64,000 bases of DNA, taken from contig JBLIGQ010000001.1 of assembly GCA_047636995.1 (NCBI GenBank), positions 138,803 to 202,802 on the forward strand, read 5' to 3'. Shown piece after piece: positions 18,462 to 26,765 of this stretch. The stretch is from JAQWQB01 sp047636995 (GTDB taxonomy: Bacteria; Bacteroidota; Bacteroidia; Flavobacteriales_D; Sanyastnellaceae). How positions within the stretch are numbered: the stretch's first letter is position 1; every line of letters starts with the position of its first letter. The notes below the pieces were generated by a model that searched no databases, was not told where the DNA came from, and worked only from the letters and a program-made list of their open reading frames with translations. A program made the position numbers and the translations under genes.

Positions 18462-19429
18462 TCTTCTTTGTAATCTATCAGAGCTGGGCGTTGCGTTAAT
18501 TCGTGGTAACAAATTACTTCCGGTGAAAAATAGTGCACCACCATGCTCTTTCGTGTCAATTCAGGTTGATTCATCTTAACAGCTCCGTGTAATAAATTGG
18601 CATGCCAAATAAAGACGTCTCCTTTTTTAGGATTAAAAATGGCAGGTTCAGGCTGCTTTTCCTTTAAGAGCTTTTGAATGTGCTCTTCGTAATGCAAATA
18701 AGCATCTTCACCTAACAGGTATTTAGACCCACCATGGTCAAAATTGCTGTTCAATACGTAAGGATATTTATGACTTCCTGGATAGTATTTTAAAGGGCCT
18801 TGATCTGGGCCAATGTCTTCAAGAGCGATCCACGCGGCGGTCAAATACCCCAGCGGATAAGAAGTCATGTGGATGCTATCAGAGTGTGTTCGTTGCTCAC
18901 TGCTCTTTGTGAAATTGATGCTTTGAAACGGCACCATTTTTTTCCCCGCTAAAAAATTCAGGGCATTCATGATTTCAGGATCATCAGCTATTTGCCCTAG
19001 TCGTTCTCCCTCTTTGTAGGCGAACATGATCTTCTTTCCCGAGTAGTTGAAATCAATTGCCCCGTTTGACATTAACGTGTCAACTTCAGCATTCACCTCA
19101 TCTACAAAGTCATCAGAAAAATGCGATTTCAAGATCGCATACCCTCCGTTAATCCATGTTGCTTCTAGCGACGCTCGAATAGCTGGGGACAAATCCATCC
19201 AACCCTCCATTTTAGTTAGGTCATTTGCAGTGTCACTCCATGGACGCTCATCTGGCAGGTGTTTGAAATCAGCACTTGATATTGGTGCATATACAGATTT
19301 TTTGATGCCATACTGTTTGTACAAACGCCTATTTCTATTCAACTTAGATCCTTTAGACAAATTGAATAAATGATAGGCAGGCTTGAACCTTCTGAAAAAG
19401 CCCCAATATTTATCTGTTAATTTCGCCAT
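18458..19429 (-). CDS. PhyH-family Fe(II)/2-oxoglutarate dioxygenase
   Basis: A 323-residue protein of the phytanoyl-CoA dioxygenase family. The iron ligands are visible as H-x-D in SEQRTHSDSIHM and a distal His in HANLLHGAVKMN; a conserved Arg (ELTRKS) for 2-oxoglutarate follows. Other family stretches are WIALEDIGPDQGPLKYYPGS and PKKGDVFIWH. The substrate is unknown; relatives act on lipids, small metabolites and polysaccharide parts. ATG at 19429 is preferred over GTG at 19435, because a TATATTTG promoter box occupies 19435-19442. The stop overlaps the purK start by four bases, so the two genes form an operon. Confidence 0.85.
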   Translation of the reverse strand: MAKLTDKYWGFFRRFKPAYHLFNLSKGSKLNRNRRLYKQYGIKKSVYAPISSADFKHLPDERPWSDTANDLTKMEGWMDLSPAIRASLEATWINGGYAILKSHFSDDFVDEVNAEVDTLMSNGAIDFNYSGKKIMFAYKEGERLGQIADDPEIMNALNFLAGKKMVPFQSINFTKSSEQRTHSDSIHMTSYPLGYLTAAWIALEDIGPDQGPLKYYPGSHKYPYVLNSNFDHGGSKYLLGEDAYLHYEEHIQKLLKEKQPEPAIFNPKKGDVFIWHANLLHGAVKMNQPELTRKSMVVHYFSPEVICYHELTQRPALIDYKEE

Positions 19430-19434
19430 GAGCA

Positions 19435-19442
19435 CAAATATA
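19435..19442 (-). promoter_or_regulatory. Promoter box directly before the PhyH-purK operon (leaderless type)
   Basis: Minus-strand TATATTTG, a perfect TAnnTTTG box, ends five bases before the ATG at 19429. It overlaps the alternative GTG start at 19435, which argues against that start. Confidence 0.5.
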
Positions 19443-19520
19443 ATCAGGTTTCTGAGGATTAGAACCCGTAAAAGCGGAATGATTTATGTGCATATTTGTT
19501 GAACTTGTAACTGTGATTAA

Positions 19521-20072
19521 ATGAAATCGATTCGCTTTATACTCCTTATCTTGACAGCTGTTTCTTTTTGTTCAACAGACGCTTTCGGCCAAGAAAAAGA
19601 AAAACCAACCGTGGAGGGTAACCGTTGGGTATTTGGAGGAAACATCTCAGCTCAGTTTGGAAACACCACTTTTCTTGGAGCAAATCCAACTGTGGGTTAT
19701 CGCTTAACAAATAGGCTTACAGCCGGTGCTGGAGGAATGTATTACTACTGGAAGCCAGGCACGTTTGAAGGAACCTCCATTTACGGCCCTACCCTATACT
19801 CTAGAATAATGATTGCCAACAGCTTACTTTCTGAAGGGGACCGTCTTTTCGCACAGACCGACTTTTATTATCTAAATACACGGTCATTCAATTATTTCGC
19901 AGATCAGTTTGAGCGGACTTGGGTACCACAGTGGTTTGTAGGGGGAGGGTATTACGTGCAAGTTGGGAACAATGTGTTTCTTGGAGCTACTGTTCAATAT
20001 GACCTAATCCAAGACCCGAATGCCTTTTTTAATTCTGTTTTCATCGGTGGAGGAATCTCTGTTGGCTTGTAA
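19521..20072 (+). CDS. Small outer-membrane beta-barrel protein of unknown function
   Basis: A 183-residue protein with a signal peptide (residues 1-23, ending TDAFGQ). The mature part alternates hydrophobic and polar residues with many aromatic and glycine residues (WVFGGNISAQFGNTTFLGAN, TAGAGGMYYYWKPG, WFVGGGYYVQVGNNVFLG), as in eight-stranded outer-membrane barrels, and ends IGGGISVGL. No specific family recognised. An imperfect promoter box CATATTTG lies just upstream. Confidence 0.65.
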   Translation: MKSIRFILLILTAVSFCSTDAFGQEKEKPTVEGNRWVFGGNISAQFGNTTFLGANPTVGYRLTNRLTAGAGGMYYYWKPGTFEGTSIYGPTLYSRIMIANSLLSEGDRLFAQTDFYYLNTRSFNYFADQFERTWVPQWFVGGGYYVQVGNNVFLGATVQYDLIQDPNAFFNSVFIGGGISVGL

Positions 20073-20100
20073 TATTTTCACAAGAGGAAGAGTATCTTTA
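20067..20100 (+). promoter_or_regulatory. Promoter directly before the MscS-type channel gene (leaderless type)
   Basis: TTG (20067-20069), 23 bases, TATCTTTA (20093-20100; last base differs from TAnnTTTG). The box ends four bases before the GTG start at 20105. Confidence 0.45.
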
Positions 20101-20104
20101 CGCA

Positions 20105-21175
20105 GTGAAAGAACTTATAGAAACAATTTTTCTCGGAAACTCAGTTGAAAACTGGCTCTTCGCTATTGCATTTACGGCAGGTGCAATTATCCTCGCGAAG
20201 ATCATGTTTATCATCTTCAGTAAGACCTTCAAATCTGCCGCAGCAAGAACTGCGTCTCGTTTAGATGACATTCTTATAGACATGCTGGAGGAGCCCATCA
20301 TCTTCGCCATTCTGATCATAGGAATGTGGTGGGGTTATGATTACCTAACTTTTTCTGAGGGAGTGGAAACATGGATCCATCGAATTTTTAGAGTACTAAT
20401 TGCCATAAACATCACATGGCTTGTTGCACGCATTGTTGACGCCCTTTTAAAGGAATACCTCATCCCCTATGCAGAAAAGGCTGATTCCAATGTTGATCAC
20501 GTTATGCCTATCATCAGAAAAGGCATTAAAAGCATCATTTGGATTCTCGGCATTGTACTCGCTCTTAACAATGCGGGATATGATGTTGGTGCGCTATTAG
20601 CCGGAATTGGCATTGGAGGTATTGCCTTGGCTATGGCCGCAAAAGATTTCGTAGCGAATATATTCGGAGGCATTACCGTCTTTACAGACAAACCCTTCGC
20701 CCCAGGAGACCGAATTAAAATTGATGGCTTTGATGGTTTTGTTACTGAAATAGGCATTCGTTCAACTAGAATAAAAACATTAGACGGACGAATCGTCACC
20801 GTTCCCAATAACAAGTTTACAGATAGCTTTGTAGAGAATGTCACTGCTGAACCTTCGCGAAAAATGCGCTTGACGCTAGGTTTAACCTATGACACCACTC
20901 ATCACCAAATTCGCGAAGCTCAAGAGTTAATAAAGAGCTTCGTTCTCAATCACCCCAGCATGGAAGACACCCATTACGTTTGGTTTGAAGGGTTTGGTGA
21001 TTTCAGCTTGAACATCTCGCTCATCTACTACATCAAGCATGGAGAAGATTTATTCCAGGTACCAAATGATTTACACTTGTTAATTTTAGAAAAATTCAAT
21101 GCTGCCGGACTGGAATTTGCATTCCCAACGCAGACGGTTTATCATCAATCTTTAACAGCGCCCCAGGGCAAGTAA
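20105..21175 (+). CDS. MscS-family mechanosensitive ion channel
   Basis: A 356-residue inner-membrane protein. Hydrophobic segments at about residues 18-38, 64-80, 92-110 and 135-160 precede the pore-lining helix (VGALLAGIGIGGIALAMAAK, then DFVANIFGGI), the MscS hallmark. The cytosolic beta-domain follows (FAPGDRIKIDGFDGFVTEIGI, then TLDGRIVTVPNNKF) and an alpha/beta domain. It protects against hypo-osmotic shock by opening under membrane tension. The start is a GTG; the first ATG in frame would delete the first membrane segment. The last 31 bases overlap the convergent mtgA gene. Confidence 0.93.
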   Translation: MKELIETIFLGNSVENWLFAIAFTAGAIILAKIMFIIFSKTFKSAAARTASRLDDILIDMLEEPIIFAILIIGMWWGYDYLTFSEGVETWIHRIFRVLIAINITWLVARIVDALLKEYLIPYAEKADSNVDHVMPIIRKGIKSIIWILGIVLALNNAGYDVGALLAGIGIGGIALAMAAKDFVANIFGGITVFTDKPFAPGDRIKIDGFDGFVTEIGIRSTRIKTLDGRIVTVPNNKFTDSFVENVTAEPSRKMRLTLGLTYDTTHHQIREAQELIKSFVLNHPSMEDTHYVWFEGFGDFSLNISLIYYIKHGEDLFQVPNDLHLLILEKFNAAGLEFAFPTQTVYHQSLTAPQGK

Positions 21176-21831
21176 GCCTTCCCGCCAAGCAAACGCATTT
21201 GACGTTCAATTTGCTGCCCTCTTTTCACGAGGTATGCAGAGGGTTTTCCTGGATTGGACTTTCGCGGTTGAGGGAGACAACCAGCAATGAGGGCCGCTTG
21301 ATTTCTGGTCACTTTTGCTGCCGATTTTTTAAAGTATTTCTGGCTTGCAGCCTCTACCCCAAACGTTTTGGTCCCCATTTCAATCACATTGAGGTAGACT
21401 TCCATAATGCGCTCTTTACTCCACGTCAATTCAATCAAGGCAGTGAACCAAACTTCCAACCCTTTCCTCACCCACGTGCGCGATGGCCAAAGAAAGACAT
21501 TCTTCGCACATTGCTGAGAAATGGTGCTCCCGCCTAATTTTCGGTCATGGGTTTTATTGTACTCAATGGCGCTGGCAATGGCCTCTGTATCGAAGCCAAA
21601 ATGTTCAGGAAAACGCTGGTCTTCAGAAGCAATAACTGCCAATGGCAGCTCAGGTGACATTTCATCTAGGTCTACCCATGACCTGTCATGCGATTTCCCT
21701 TGGAGCAACTGCAATAAAGTAGTTGGCGGATTAACCCACTTATACAGGAGAACCCAGGCTACAGAAACAATGACAAACCAGAACGCTGATCTCCAAGCGA
21801 AGCGCCAGGCACGCCAGAAAAATTTCTTCAT
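21145..21831 (-). CDS. mtgA: Monofunctional biosynthetic peptidoglycan transglycosylase
   Basis: A 228-residue GT51 enzyme that polymerises lipid II into glycan strands at the outer face of the inner membrane. One N-terminal membrane helix (about residues 14-31) is followed by motif 1, VIASEDQRFPEHFGFD with the catalytic Glu, then KLGGSTISQQCAKNVFLW (motif 2), KGLEVWFTALIEL and EVYLNVIEMG. No transpeptidase domain is attached. It starts 5 bases after the C1 peptidase stop on the same strand and overlaps the mscS-type gene at its 3' end. Confidence 0.95.
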   Translation of the reverse strand: MKKFFWRAWRFAWRSAFWFVIVSVAWVLLYKWVNPPTTLLQLLQGKSHDRSWVDLDEMSPELPLAVIASEDQRFPEHFGFDTEAIASAIEYNKTHDRKLGGSTISQQCAKNVFLWPSRTWVRKGLEVWFTALIELTWSKERIMEVYLNVIEMGTKTFGVEAASQKYFKKSAAKVTRNQAALIAGCLPQPRKSNPGKPSAYLVKRGQQIERQMRLLGGKAYLPWGAVKD

Positions 21832-21836
21832 TCAGA

Positions 21837-22952
21837 TTAAAGTTGAAGCTGCTTTTGGAGCTCTTTTGGCAGCCCCGCCTTGTGCAACAAAACAGCGATG
21901 GTCTTCATTCTGAAATACGCCGAAGAAATGTATTGCAATCCGCCCGTCTCATTACCAGAACCCCACGAGTTCTTAATGATGAAATAACGCACTCCATTCT
22001 TATCTTTTGCAGTCCCAATAAGGTGCATCAAGTGGTCATCTGTTGTTTTATAGTTATCAAATCCTTCCTGGCGCATTCCAGCTGTAACCGTTGGTTCTGG
22101 GAGCACTGTTTTAAAGTATTGATCTTTTGGCGTCTCTTCAGCCGGATAGATTGCCATCGCATTTTTGAAAGAGAACCCACGCTCACTTACATCAGCATCC
22201 CATGCAAGCGTGTAGCCGTTCTCAAGAGCAGATACTACTGCGTTCTCTAGTTCGTCTAAAGAAACATTGTAAAATGATCCTTGTGAAAAATTATCTGGCA
22301 CCTCTAATACAAAAGGTGCATTCATTGGGTGGTGTGTGAACGAAGTTAAACTTACATAGTCACTTGCGCTCAATCCCATCTCATCTCTAAACGAAGCGGG
22401 CGTATAGCTCTTCCCTTGGTATTCAAACTTGTTAGGTGCTGTTCCTAAATACGCATCTAACACTCCGTTGTATGCCACTTTCCAAGCATCTCCATTGACT
22501 GCATTTCTTTTGTCTACTAATGCCTTCATCATTCCTTCCAATACCGCGTCCATTTCACCATGATCATGCTTTTCACTTGCATAGTTAATGCCTGAATAAG
22601 CGGCTTCTGGGACCACCCCGTAATCGCGCATAGCGTTAATTACATCATGACTCAAACTTCCTGGACCGAATTGATACTTCCCTTGGTACCGTAAATACAT
22701 TTCTGCTTTTTTTGGGTAGGTCATGCGCACATTGAACATTTCAGACAAATCATGCTGACCTTTCCCCATGCGAATCAATTCACTTTCAAGAAAAGAAACG
22801 GTTGAATAACTCCAACATGTTCCTGTTCTGCACTGATCCTTGGTCTCGGTCTTATCAAGCATCATTTCATTCATAATACCGTACTCTTTAACCTGTGCAG
22901 AAGCGGTTAATAGAAAAAACGTGGCGGCCACTGAAAGTAATATCCTTTTCAT
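21837..22952 (-). CDS. Secreted C1-family cysteine peptidase (bleomycin hydrolase/PepC type)
   Basis: A 371-residue papain-superfamily peptidase of the C1B group. The catalytic residues are Q40 and C46 in KDQCRTGTCWSYSTVSFLES, His in TTDDHLMHLIGTA and Asn in FIIKNSWGSGN. Unlike cytosolic bleomycin hydrolases it begins with a signal peptide (residues 1-20, ending TASAQ), so it should act in the periplasm or outside the cell. The open frame reaches 22985; the ATG at 22952 gives the signal peptide start MKRILLSV. It is about 70 residues shorter than typical PepC, but all catalytic residues are present. mtgA follows 5 bases downstream. Confidence 0.9.
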   Translation of the reverse strand: MKRILLSVAATFFLLTASAQVKEYGIMNEMMLDKTETKDQCRTGTCWSYSTVSFLESELIRMGKGQHDLSEMFNVRMTYPKKAEMYLRYQGKYQFGPGSLSHDVINAMRDYGVVPEAAYSGINYASEKHDHGEMDAVLEGMMKALVDKRNAVNGDAWKVAYNGVLDAYLGTAPNKFEYQGKSYTPASFRDEMGLSASDYVSLTSFTHHPMNAPFVLEVPDNFSQGSFYNVSLDELENAVVSALENGYTLAWDADVSERGFSFKNAMAIYPAEETPKDQYFKTVLPEPTVTAGMRQEGFDNYKTTDDHLMHLIGTAKDKNGVRYFIIKNSWGSGNETGGLQYISSAYFRMKTIAVLLHKAGLPKELQKQLQL

Positions 22953-23128
22953 AAAATTTGGTTCGAAATTGATTTCTACAAACAATCAGATCTTCTGATG
23001 GGTAAGCAAAGGTTTCGAAGATAGGTCATTGTTGCTATGCTTGTCAACTCTTGATTGTTAAAAGGGGCATGGAAACCATAGACGGAAGTACAAAAGAAGG
23101 TAGCACATTTAGGAATCGAAAATCATTA

Positions 23129-24103
23129 ATGATGGAGCGCAAAAAAATAGCGGTTGTAGCAGGCGGTTTCTCGGGAGAGGCAGCCATTTCAGGGCAAAGT
23201 GGCAACATGGTCATGAAGCACATTGACCGTGAAAAATTCAGTCCAGTCCTCTATTGGATTACATCAGAAGGCTGGAATGCTGAAATCAACGGCGCTCTGA
23301 TCCCTGTTGATAAAAATGATTTTTCAGTACAACTGTTAGAAGAGAAATTTCACCCAGACGCTGCTTTCATCATGATTCACGGTACACCTGGCGAAGACGG
23401 CATTCTTCAGGGGTACTTTGAACTCATTAATCTACCCTACACCACCGGAAATGGATTGAACATGGCACTCACATTCCATAAAGGAATGACCATTAACAAT
23501 CTGAGAAGCCTAAATGTACCTGTGGCTGACGGACTTCTTCTGCGAAACAGAAAGGACGCGAGCAATGAAGAGATTCTAGAAATAACTGGGCTTCCCTGCT
23601 TTGTGAAACCAAATCAGGGCGGCTCAAGCATTGGCATGAGTAAAGTGAAAAAAGCCGAAGAATTGTCAAAAGCCCTTGACATTGCATTTGAGGAAGACAG
23701 CGAGGTATTGGTTGAATCTTTCATGGACGGAACCGAAGTACAATGTGGTGTAATTCCCTGGAATGGTGAACTGAGAGCACTTCCCCTTACTGAAATCGTA
23801 ACGGAAAATGAGTTCTTCGATTATGCCGCGAAATACGAGGGCCAATCAGAAGAAATTACTCCTGCCCGCATTCCTGATGAAATAAGAGACACCATTCAAG
23901 CTTTAGCCAAAAGAATCTATGTGGCTTTTCGTTGCCAAGGAATGATTCGTGTAGACTGCATGGTAGTGGGAGGCGTGCCGCACATTATTGAAATCAACAC
24001 GGTGCCGGGCTTTTCTGAAGCGAGTATTATTCCCCAACAAGCCGCAGCAGCAGACATCTCAATAAAAGCATTGATTTCAAGCGTAATCCAATCAATCCTC
24101 TAG
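23129..24103 (+). CDS. ddl: D-alanine--D-alanine ligase
   Basis: A 324-residue ATP-grasp ligase that makes D-Ala-D-Ala for peptidoglycan. Features: N-terminal KIAVVAGGFSGEAAIS, FIMIHGTPGEDGILQGYFEL, the ATP-binding CFVKPNQGGSSIGMSKVK, and the Mg-binding end IRVDCMVVGGVPHIIEINTV with PGFSEASIIP. The open frame starts at 23051, but the first 26 codons do not resemble the family. Two adjacent ATGs (23129 and 23132) both give a normal N-terminus and cannot be told apart. It converges on ruvC with one base between the stops. Confidence 0.95.
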   Translation: MMERKKIAVVAGGFSGEAAISGQSGNMVMKHIDREKFSPVLYWITSEGWNAEINGALIPVDKNDFSVQLLEEKFHPDAAFIMIHGTPGEDGILQGYFELINLPYTTGNGLNMALTFHKGMTINNLRSLNVPVADGLLLRNRKDASNEEILEITGLPCFVKPNQGGSSIGMSKVKKAEELSKALDIAFEEDSEVLVESFMDGTEVQCGVIPWNGELRALPLTEIVTENEFFDYAAKYEGQSEEITPARIPDEIRDTIQALAKRIYVAFRCQGMIRVDCMVVGGVPHIIEINTVPGFSEASIIPQQAAAADISIKALISSVIQSIL

Positions 24104-24104
24104 C

Positions 24105-24689
24105 TTACTTGCGTTTGCTCACCCTATCTTCATTTCCTTTTACAAAGGCATCCCATCCGCTGTAACTCTTTGAAGCTCCAATGGTTCCGCTCTGAAAATG
24201 GTGACAAACTGCTGCGGCCAATCCGTCAGTAGCATCTAGTTCTTTTGGGAGGTCTGCTTGGTTGATGTTAAGAATCGAACAGAGCATAGCAGCCACTTGC
24301 TCTTTGCTGGCGTTTCCGTTGCCTGTGACTGACTGCTTAATCTTTCGCGGAGCGTATTCAACAATGGGGATTTGCCTACTCAAAGCGGCGGCAAACGCAA
24401 CACCTTGTGCTCTCCCTAGCTTCAGCATAGACTGCACATTTTGTCCGAAAAAAGGGGCTTCAGCAGCCACTTCATCAGGATGAAACTCATCAATTAATTG
24501 CACACACCGGTCGAAAATTCGCTGGAGCTTCAAGGCATGATTGTTCAGCTTTGAAAGGTGAATCACACCCATTGTTAGCATCTCAACTTTCTTCCCTTTG
24601 ACCCGAATCATGCCATACCCCATGATGGTTGTTCCGGGATCAATTCCCATAATTATCTTTTCCGATTGGTTTGCGGTACTTTTGTCCAT
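24105..24689 (-). CDS. ruvC: Holliday junction resolvase RuvC
   Basis: A 194-residue endonuclease that cuts four-way DNA junctions during recombination. The four acidic active-site residues are visible: D17 in IMGIDPGT, E77 in VAAEAPFF, and D152 and D155 in LDATDGLAAAVCHH. Family stretches FGQNVQSMLKLGRAQGV and APRKIKQSVTGNGNASKEQV are intact. The C-terminal ~25 residues are a basic tail. A perfect TACTTTTG promoter box ends four bases before the ATG. Divergent from the membrane-protein gene at 24709. Confidence 0.96.
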   Translation of the reverse strand: MDKSTANQSEKIIMGIDPGTTIMGYGMIRVKGKKVEMLTMGVIHLSKLNNHALKLQRIFDRCVQLIDEFHPDEVAAEAPFFGQNVQSMLKLGRAQGVAFAAALSRQIPIVEYAPRKIKQSVTGNGNASKEQVAAMLCSILNINQADLPKELDATDGLAAAVCHHFQSGTIGASKSYSGWDAFVKGNEDRVSKRK

Positions 24690-24693
24690 TACT

Positions 24694-24701
24694 CAAAAGT
24701 A
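24694..24701 (-). promoter_or_regulatory. Promoter box directly before ruvC (leaderless type)
   Basis: Minus-strand TACTTTTG, a perfect TAnnTTTG box, ends four bases before the ruvC ATG at 24689. A TTG at 24720-24718 lies 16 bases further upstream. Confidence 0.5.
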
Positions 24702-24708
24702 GCCCCAT

Positions 24709-25659
24709 TTGCGCATTCAAAAAAAGATATGGTTCAAGTTCTTGCAACTAGTTGTTGTTCTGCTAGCTGGATGGTTCTTGTACTCCGAACTGAGTGCGGG
24801 GTTGAACTGGGAGCTGCTATTCACTTTTGACGAACCGTCGTATTTTGCATACATTCTGTTCCTCTTTCCCCTCAACTTAGGATTGGAGGCAGCAAAATGG
24901 TGGAAACTAACCCGCAGCTTCGGGCAACTCTCTTACAGCAGATCTGTTTCCAGTGTACTCATTGGTCATTTCTACACCCTGTTTACGCCAAATCGAATTG
25001 GTGACGGCGCTGGCAGGCTGCATTTTCTTGCTCCAGGCAACAAAACAAGAGCTACTTGGGCCTTCATTAACGGCAGCATGTCGCAGTTTCTATGCACCCT
25101 AGTTGTAGGCAGTTTGGGACTTGCTATCATCCAACAATGGACCATTGAGACAGATGCCACTTGGTGGATTTACGCGCAATGGATGCGTTGGCCTGTTTGG
25201 CTAGCAACCATCATACTCTTGCTCCTTTACATAGAGCCGGGCTGGGTAACTTTAGCCATTGACAACAGCAAAGAAGACGGCTGGTTTGGCAAACGCGTGC
25301 GTACCCTTCAGCACTACTCAAGAAGGCAAAATGCAGGTACGCTCGTGTTAAGTGCACTGCGTTATGTCACTTTCGCAACTCAGATGTACTTCGCCCTGAA
25401 ACTGTATGGGATTTCTGGTGATGCCTTTGAAATTTATTTACGAATTGGGATCCTCTACCTCGCAACCACGCTGATTCCAACCGCTGCGCTTGCAGAATTT
25501 GGTGTTCGTGAATCACTCGCAATTCTACTCTTTCCTGCCGCCGGTATTTCAGAAGAAGGAGCCTTTGCTGCCACTCTTCTGGTTTGGTTGGTCAATCTTC
25601 TGTTTCCAGCTATTTTAGGTGGAATACTATTCACAAGACTTCAACCATCAAAGAAGTGA
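24709..25659 (+). CDS. Lysylphosphatidylglycerol synthase TM region/UPF0104-like membrane protein
   Basis: A 316-residue integral membrane protein with about eight hydrophobic segments, starting with TTG (the only start that keeps the first helix FLQLVVVLLAGWFLYS). NLGLEAAKWWKLTR, GHFYTLFTPNRIGDGAGRL and TALAEFGVRESLAI correspond to the conserved regions of the UPF0104/LPG synthase membrane domain (flippase-like), usually written N.x.E..K...L, TP.R.GE and P.P.G..G.RE. The function could be lipid or lipid-linked sugar translocation. Its stop overlaps the GTG start of the next gene, a glycosyltransferase, by four bases, so the two are probably coupled. Confidence 0.75.
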   Translation: MRIQKKIWFKFLQLVVVLLAGWFLYSELSAGLNWELLFTFDEPSYFAYILFLFPLNLGLEAAKWWKLTRSFGQLSYSRSVSSVLIGHFYTLFTPNRIGDGAGRLHFLAPGNKTRATWAFINGSMSQFLCTLVVGSLGLAIIQQWTIETDATWWIYAQWMRWPVWLATIILLLLYIEPGWVTLAIDNSKEDGWFGKRVRTLQHYSRRQNAGTLVLSALRYVTFATQMYFALKLYGISGDAFEIYLRIGILYLATTLIPTAALAEFGVRESLAILLFPAAGISEEGAFAATLLVWLVNLLFPAILGGILFTRLQPSKK

Positions 25660-26753
25660 GTTTCGTCTACGTAGGCCTCGGGGTCATCACAGCCATTCTG
25701 TACCTCATCTTCATGATTTGGGTTTACATTCATTTGGGGCGAAAGGTAGAAACACTCAAGACGAAGGACGAACTAACCCTCACGATTCTTATTGCCTGCA
25801 GAAACGAAGCTTTGAGACTTCCGCGTTTAGCGAAAGCACTCAAGCATTTCAAAGGACAACTTATTGTGATAGATGATCACAGCGAAGATCAAACAGCGGC
25901 CGAAGCCACCAAACTTCTTCCTCAGGCACTCCTCATTAAGAATGAAGGCGCCGGAAAAAAGGCGGCCCTCAAAACCGGATTGGCCCGAGCGAACGGGTCA
26001 AAAGTGCTGTGCTTAGATGCAGACATCCTTATAGATAAAGACTGGATCAATCAGTGTCAATCCTACCTCGCAGAAAACGCTGCAGATCTTTATCTTTTCC
26101 CTGTTTTGGTTCAGGAAACAACAAATTTATTTCAACAATTCGAAGCGTTTGACATGCTTGGGTTGATGACCATTACCAAAGCCTCGGCAAATGCCAATAG
26201 ACCGATTCTTGCTAATGGAGCAGCGCTCTGTATCTCAAGAGCTGACTTCCTTGATTGTCAAAATGAACTGCGTGAAGACCAAGCCAGCGGTGATGACGTG
26301 TTCTTGCTTCAGGCAATGAAAAAAAGAGACAAACACATTCACTTTGTTCAGGACAGGAGGCTCATTGTTTATATAGAGCCGCATAGTTGGTTGAAATCCT
26401 TTCTAAAACAACGCATTCGTTGGGGACAAAAAAGCAATGCCTATTCAGATCGTTTCGCCAAAAGAGTTGCATGGATTGTTTTGCTTGGTAATCTGTGGTT
26501 TTGCATGAGCTTGTGGCTTGCCGGAGCTTTGGGAGCGCGGGGCGCCTTTGATGCTCAGAAACTGATGCTTCTTTTCATTGTTCCCAAATTGGCCATAGAT
26601 TTTATTATTTCGCAAAAAGCAAATAGGCACTTCCAAACAGGTCTAAACTGGAAAGTGTGTGTTTTTTCCTCAATTATCTATCCGTTCTACATCATTTTTG
26701 TTGGGATCAGCGGATTCTTCTACCGTCCATATTGGAAAGGTCGAAAGGTATAA
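25656..26753 (+). CDS. Membrane-bound family 2 glycosyltransferase
   Basis: A 365-residue enzyme: an N-terminal membrane helix (residues about 5-24), a GT-A catalytic domain and two or three C-terminal hydrophobic segments. Motifs: TILIACRNEALRLPRLAKAL, the D-x-D-like VLCLDADILIDKDW, the acceptor region DQASGDDVFLLQAM and the QxxRW-type RIRWGQKSN. It resembles processive or lipid-linked GT2 enzymes. The open frame begins at 25584, but GTG at 25656 is preferred because it overlaps the upstream stop (GTGA) and begins just before the membrane helix. The acceptor is not known; the adjacent flippase-like protein suggests a glycolipid. Confidence 0.85.
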   Translation: MSFVYVGLGVITAILYLIFMIWVYIHLGRKVETLKTKDELTLTILIACRNEALRLPRLAKALKHFKGQLIVIDDHSEDQTAAEATKLLPQALLIKNEGAGKKAALKTGLARANGSKVLCLDADILIDKDWINQCQSYLAENAADLYLFPVLVQETTNLFQQFEAFDMLGLMTITKASANANRPILANGAALCISRADFLDCQNELREDQASGDDVFLLQAMKKRDKHIHFVQDRRLIVYIEPHSWLKSFLKQRIRWGQKSNAYSDRFAKRVAWIVLLGNLWFCMSLWLAGALGARGAFDAQKLMLLFIVPKLAIDFIISQKANRHFQTGLNWKVCVFSSIIYPFYIIFVGISGFFYRPYWKGRKV

Positions 26754-26765
26754 GCATCTTGCAGC

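Noticed and set aside
21843..22250. 135-residue plus-strand open frame opposite the C1 peptidase
   Set aside because: Antisense shadow of a gene with intact catalytic residues; no motif in the shadow.
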